A stretch of 64,000 nt of DNA, taken from Sphingomonas brevis (GTDB lineage Bacteria; Pseudomonadota; Alphaproteobacteria; Sphingomonadales; Sphingomonadaceae). A program made the position numbers and the translations under genes. Positions 61,000 to 64,000 of this stretch are shown piece after piece. Numbering within the stretch: position 1 is the stretch's first letter; each line of letters begins with the position of its first letter. Under the pieces are notes generated by a model, which ran no database searches, was not told the DNA's origin, and saw nothing but the letters and a program-made list of their open reading frames with translations. Location of the stretch: positions 868,001 through 932,000 of the forward strand of contig NZ_JAMGBB010000001.1 of assembly GCF_023516505.1 (NCBI RefSeq), written 5' to 3'.

Positions 61000-63002
61000 G
61001 TCGATTGGCTCAGCGTGTGGAGGTGTTCCATGCGAATGCGGCGCCGTTCGCGGGCGTTCGCCCTCACTTCCTCGACCGGAATGACGTGCTCATGCTCGTC
61101 CTGCCAGGCGTACCAGACGAACACCGCGAAGGCGCCGATCAGGCCGAGGATGGCCAGCCACCAGATGTGCCAGATGACCGCAAACCCGCAGATTGAGGCG
61201 AAGAAGGCGCAGATCACACCAGTCGGTGTATCGATCGGCATTTCAATTGGCTGATAATCCGGTTCGGCGATCAGTTGGTCCTGCTTGATCGCCGTCTGCT
61301 TGCGGATCCAATAGGCCTCCTCGCCATGCACGTCGGGCAGCACCGCGAAATTGTAATGCGGCGGCGGCGACAGAGTCAGCCATTCCAGCGTCCGCCCGTC
61401 CCAGGGATCGCCGGTGACGTCGAGCCGCTGTTCACGCGTCTTGATCGAATAAAGCAGCTGGACGACGGTCAGCACGATCCCGATGCCGATGATGACCGCG
61501 CCGAGCAGCGCGACATTCAGCCAAGGCGCCCAGCTCGGGTCAGAGATGTGCTGCATGCGGCGTGTCCCGCCCCACAGGCCCAGCACGTAAAGCGGCATGA
61601 AGGCGAGATGGAAGCCGATGAACCAGCACCAGAAGATGATCTTGCCGAGCCGCTCGTCGAGCGTGAAGCCGAATGCCTTCGGGAACCAATAGGTATAACC
61701 GGCCATCAGCGCGAACACGACGCCGCCAATGATCACATGGTGGAAGTGAGCGACCAGGAACAAGCTGTTGTGCACCACGAAATCGACCGGCGGGATGGCC
61801 AGCAGCACGCCTGTCAGGCCGCCGCCGACGAAGGTCAGCATGAAGCCGATCAAATAGTACATCGGCACGTTGAACCGGACCCGGCCGCCATACATGGTGA
61901 ACAGCCAATTGTAGATCTTCACCCCCGTCGGGATGCCGATAATCATGCTGGCGATGCCGAAGATGGCGTTGATGTTCGCGCCGGCGCCCATGGTGAAGAA
62001 ATGGTGCAGCCAGACCATTAGCGAGACGACGCAGATGACCATCGTCGCGAACACCATCGAACGGTATCCGAACAATGGCTTGCCGGAAAATGTCGCAGCA
62101 ACTTCCGAATAGATGCCGAATGCCGGCAGGACGAGGATGTAGACCTCCGGATGCCCCCAGACCCAGATCAGGTTCATGTAGAGCATCGAGTTTCCGCCAC
62201 CATCGTTGGTGAAGAAATGGAAGCCCATGTACCGGTCGAGCATGAGCAGCGCGAGGGTCACCGTCAGCACCGGGAAGGCGGCCAGGATAATCAGGTTCGA
62301 CGCCAGCGAGGTCCAGCAAAACACCGGCATTCGCAGGTATGACATGCCCGGCGCGCGAGTCTTGAGAATGGTCGTCACGAAGTTGACGGCCGTGAGGACC
62401 GTTCCGACCCCTGATATCTGCAGGGCAACAAGGTAGTAATCGACGCCGACGCCGGGCGAGAATTCCAGCTCGCTAAGCGGCGGATAGGCGAGCCAGCCGG
62501 TCCGGGCGAACTCGCCGACGAACAGGCTGACGTTGACCAGCAATGCCCCCGACGCCGTCAGCCAGAAGCTGACATTGTTCATCGTCGGGAAGGCGACGTC
62601 GCGTACCCCTAATTGCAGCGGCACGACGAAATTCATGAAGCCGATGACAAACGGCATCGCCACGAAGAAGATCATGATCGTGCCGTGTGCGGAGAATATC
62701 TGGTTGTAATGCTCGGGCGGGAGATACCCCTGCGATGCGCCGATCGCCAGCGACTGCTGGAGCCGCATCATGATCGCATCGGCGAAACCGCGCACCAGCA
62801 TCAGAAGGGCCAGCACGATGTACATAATGCCGATCTTCTTGTGATCGGTGGACGTGATGTAGCCGTGGTAGAGCGCCGGCCAATAGCCCTTGCGCCAAAC
62901 CCAGAGGCCGACGCCCAGCACTACCAGGATCACCACAAGCGAGGTGATCAGCGGGATCGGCTCGTGCAACGGAATCGCGTCCCAAGTCAGCTTGCCAAGC
63001 AT
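60996..63002 (-). CDS. cyoB: Cytochrome o ubiquinol oxidase subunit I
   Basis: 668 residues with about 14-15 helices. Heme and copper ligands are evident: the HPEVY pair ([15 protein letters not shown]) forming the Cu-B His-Tyr crosslink, the Cu-B histidines in [10 protein letters not shown], and the heme-binding [11 protein letters not shown]. It reduces oxygen to water with quinol electrons and pumps protons. It starts 3 bases after the cyoA stop. Subunit I of the bo3 family, matched to a Cu-A-less subunit II. Confidence 0.97.
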   Translation of the reverse strand: MLGKLTWDAIPLHEPIPLITSLVVILVVLGVGLWVWRKGYWPALYHGYITSTDHKKIGIMYIVLALLMLVRGFADAIMMRLQQSLAIGASQGYLPPEHYNQIFSAHGTIMIFFVAMPFVIGFMNFVVPLQLGVRDVAFPTMNNVSFWLTASGALLVNVSLFVGEFARTGWLAYPPLSELEFSPGVGVDYYLVALQISGVGTVLTAVNFVTTILKTRAPGMSYLRMPVFCWTSLASNLIILAAFPVLTVTLALLMLDRYMGFHFFTNDGGGNSMLYMNLIWVWGHPEVYILVLPAFGIYSEVAATFSGKPLFGYRSMVFATMVICVVSLMVWLHHFFTMGAGANINAIFGIASMIIGIPTGVKIYNWLFTMYGGRVRFNVPMYYLIGFMLTFVGGGLTGVLLAIPPVDFVVHNSLFLVAHFHHVIIGGVVFALMAGYTYWFPKAFGFTLDERLGKIIFWCWFIGFHLAFMPLYVLGLWGGTRRMQHISDPSWAPWLNVALLGAVIIGIGIVLTVVQLLYSIKTREQRLDVTGDPWDGRTLEWLTLSPPPHYNFAVLPDVHGEEAYWIRKQTAIKQDQLIAEPDYQPIEMPIDTPTGVICAFFASICGFAVIWHIWWLAILGLIGAFAVFVWYAWQDEHEHVIPVEEVRANARERRRIRMEHLHTLSQST

Positions 63003-63005
63003 TAC

Positions 63006-63926
63006 TCAGCCTCCCGGTGACGCCGTCGGAGCCGGCTCCGACGGCGGAGCGGCTTGGGGAAGATGGAGCTGATCGACGCGATTGGCGACGACCGCGTCGA
63101 ACAGGCCCGGCGCGACGGCGCCGTAGGTAATTGGCTTCACGTAGCTGGTCGGCTTCGACAGCTCGGCAAAGGATGCCGCGTCGAGCGCCCCGCCCTGGCC
63201 ATGCGCGCCTTGCGCCCACATCGCGAACTGATCGGCCGGAAGAACCTCGGCCTTGAACTCCATGCCTGGAAAGCCATCACCACTGAAATGCGCCGACAGT
63301 CCGTCATAGACGCCTTGCCGGTCGGCCTGCAGATTCAGCTGCGTCGTCATCCGCGGCATGGTGTAGATCATGGTGCCGAATTGCGGCACGAAGAATACGT
63401 TCCATACGGTCGCCGAGGTCAGGCGATAACTGACCGGCGTATTGGCCGGGACAACCAGCTTGTTGACGGTCGCTATGCCCTGGTCCGGGTAGATGAACAG
63501 CCATTTCCAGTCGAGCGAAACGACCTCGACCTTGAGCGGCGGCTTGTCGGAAACGAGCGGCTTGCTGGGTTCGAGGTCGTGGCTGCTGATCCAGGTAATG
63601 CCGCCAAGCAACATGATGGTCAGCAGGGGAATACCCCACACTACCATCTCGATCGCCCCCGAATACTCCCATTCCGGGAGATATTCCGCCTTGTCGTTGC
63701 CGCGCCGGAACCACCAGGCCACCGCAACCGTCGCGACCATCGTCGGAATGATGATCGCCAGCATGATCGCAGTCGAATTGATGAGAATGGTCTTCTCGGC
63801 ACTGCCGACCGGACCGACCGGATCAAGAATCCCACGGTCGCAGGCGGACAGCAGCACAACGAAGGGGGCAAGCAGAGCAGCCCTGCCCGCCAGGATGCGA
63901 AGTTCAGCCTTCGACCTCTGCGACAT
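63006..63926 (-). CDS. cyoA: Cytochrome o ubiquinol oxidase subunit II
   Basis: 306 residues from ATG 63926 (AGGGG upstream; the frame extends to 63962). A lipobox VVLLSAC ends the signal peptide. Two membrane helices follow (ILINSTAIMLAIIIPTMVATVAV and IEMVVWGIPLLTIMLLGGI), then the periplasmic cupredoxin domain with VVSLDWKWLFIYPDQGIATVN. The Cu-A cysteines are absent, as expected for a quinol oxidase. First gene of cyoABCD; the promoter lies in the last ~70 bases or beyond the window. Confidence 0.95.
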   Translation of the reverse strand: MSQRSKAELRILAGRAALLAPFVVLLSACDRGILDPVGPVGSAEKTILINSTAIMLAIIIPTMVATVAVAWWFRRGNDKAEYLPEWEYSGAIEMVVWGIPLLTIMLLGGITWISSHDLEPSKPLVSDKPPLKVEVVSLDWKWLFIYPDQGIATVNKLVVPANTPVSYRLTSATVWNVFFVPQFGTMIYTMPRMTTQLNLQADRQGVYDGLSAHFSGDGFPGMEFKAEVLPADQFAMWAQGAHGQGGALDAASFAELSKPTSYVKPITYGAVAPGLFDAVVANRVDQLHLPQAAPPSEPAPTASPGG

Positions 63927-64000
63927 GGACGACCCCTGTTCTGCCGTCACGAAGACAGCCAAGCCCTAGGCGCGTTTAGGTACATAAATCAATATTGGTT

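Overview
The window is chromosomal DNA of a high-GC alphaproteobacterium, most likely a sphingomonad (Sphingomonadaceae). The support is the CcrM adenine methyltransferase with its GANTC sites, a three-gene proton-translocating transhydrogenase (pntAA/pntAB/pntB) behind an aa3-type oxidase subunit IV gene, a CHASE2-EAL regulator, lasso-cyclase-like asparagine synthase genes, and a mobile palindrome of the kind scattered through sphingomonad genomes. No tRNA, rRNA, CRISPR array, phage or insertion sequence was seen.

Bases 1-20.7 kb are an exopolysaccharide/O-antigen locus with somewhat lower GC than the rest. It opens with the 3' end of a lasso-cyclase-like asparagine synthase gene and a nucleotidyltransferase gene. 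Then come a glutamine-dependent asparagine synthase, two GT4 glycosyltransferases, two methyltransferases, a Wzx-like flippase, a formyltransferase/beta-propeller fusion, an EpsG-type polymerase, an O-antigen ligase-like protein, a TPR protein, a Wzc-like tyrosine autokinase, a Wza-like lipoprotein, a PPP-type phosphatase and a third GT4 enzyme. A perfect 10-bp inverted repeat lies between the long leftward operon and a small secreted protein. No initiating undecaprenyl-phosphate sugar transferase is present, so it must lie elsewhere.

Bases 20.7-32 kb hold uvrC-recO-apaG, a methyltransferase, a racemase, and the transhydrogenase genes. pntAA is separated from pntAB-pntB by an opposing CHASE2-GGDEF-EAL gene and by a 460-bp stretch with a plausible 28-codon ORF.

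Bases 32-46 kb hold an unusual NtrC-like regulator, then rnhB-ccrM-C13 peptidase-folP, with nine GANTC sites packed in front of ccrM. After these come a thiD-VOC fusion, glmM and a membrane protein gene, and a peptide-uptake operon (POT transporter, two amidohydrolases of which one looks catalytically dead, and an NnrU-like protein).

Bases 46-64 kb hold a nitroreductase, a GntR regulator, an acyl-CoA dehydrogenase, tsaC, two low-GC secreted proteins, msrA, a c-di-GMP module (tandem PilZ protein divergent from a response regulator-EAL operon), an AMACR-like/aminotransferase/ALDH7 operon, an M13 metallopeptidase, a YbaK-like deacylase, and the cyoABCD cytochrome o ubiquinol oxidase operon, whose promoter lies at or beyond the right edge.

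Many gene pairs overlap by 1-4 bases (ATGA, TTGA or TGATG), so translational coupling is common. Several long frames were shortened to internal starts because of Shine-Dalgarno sequences, signal peptides or junctions with neighbouring genes.
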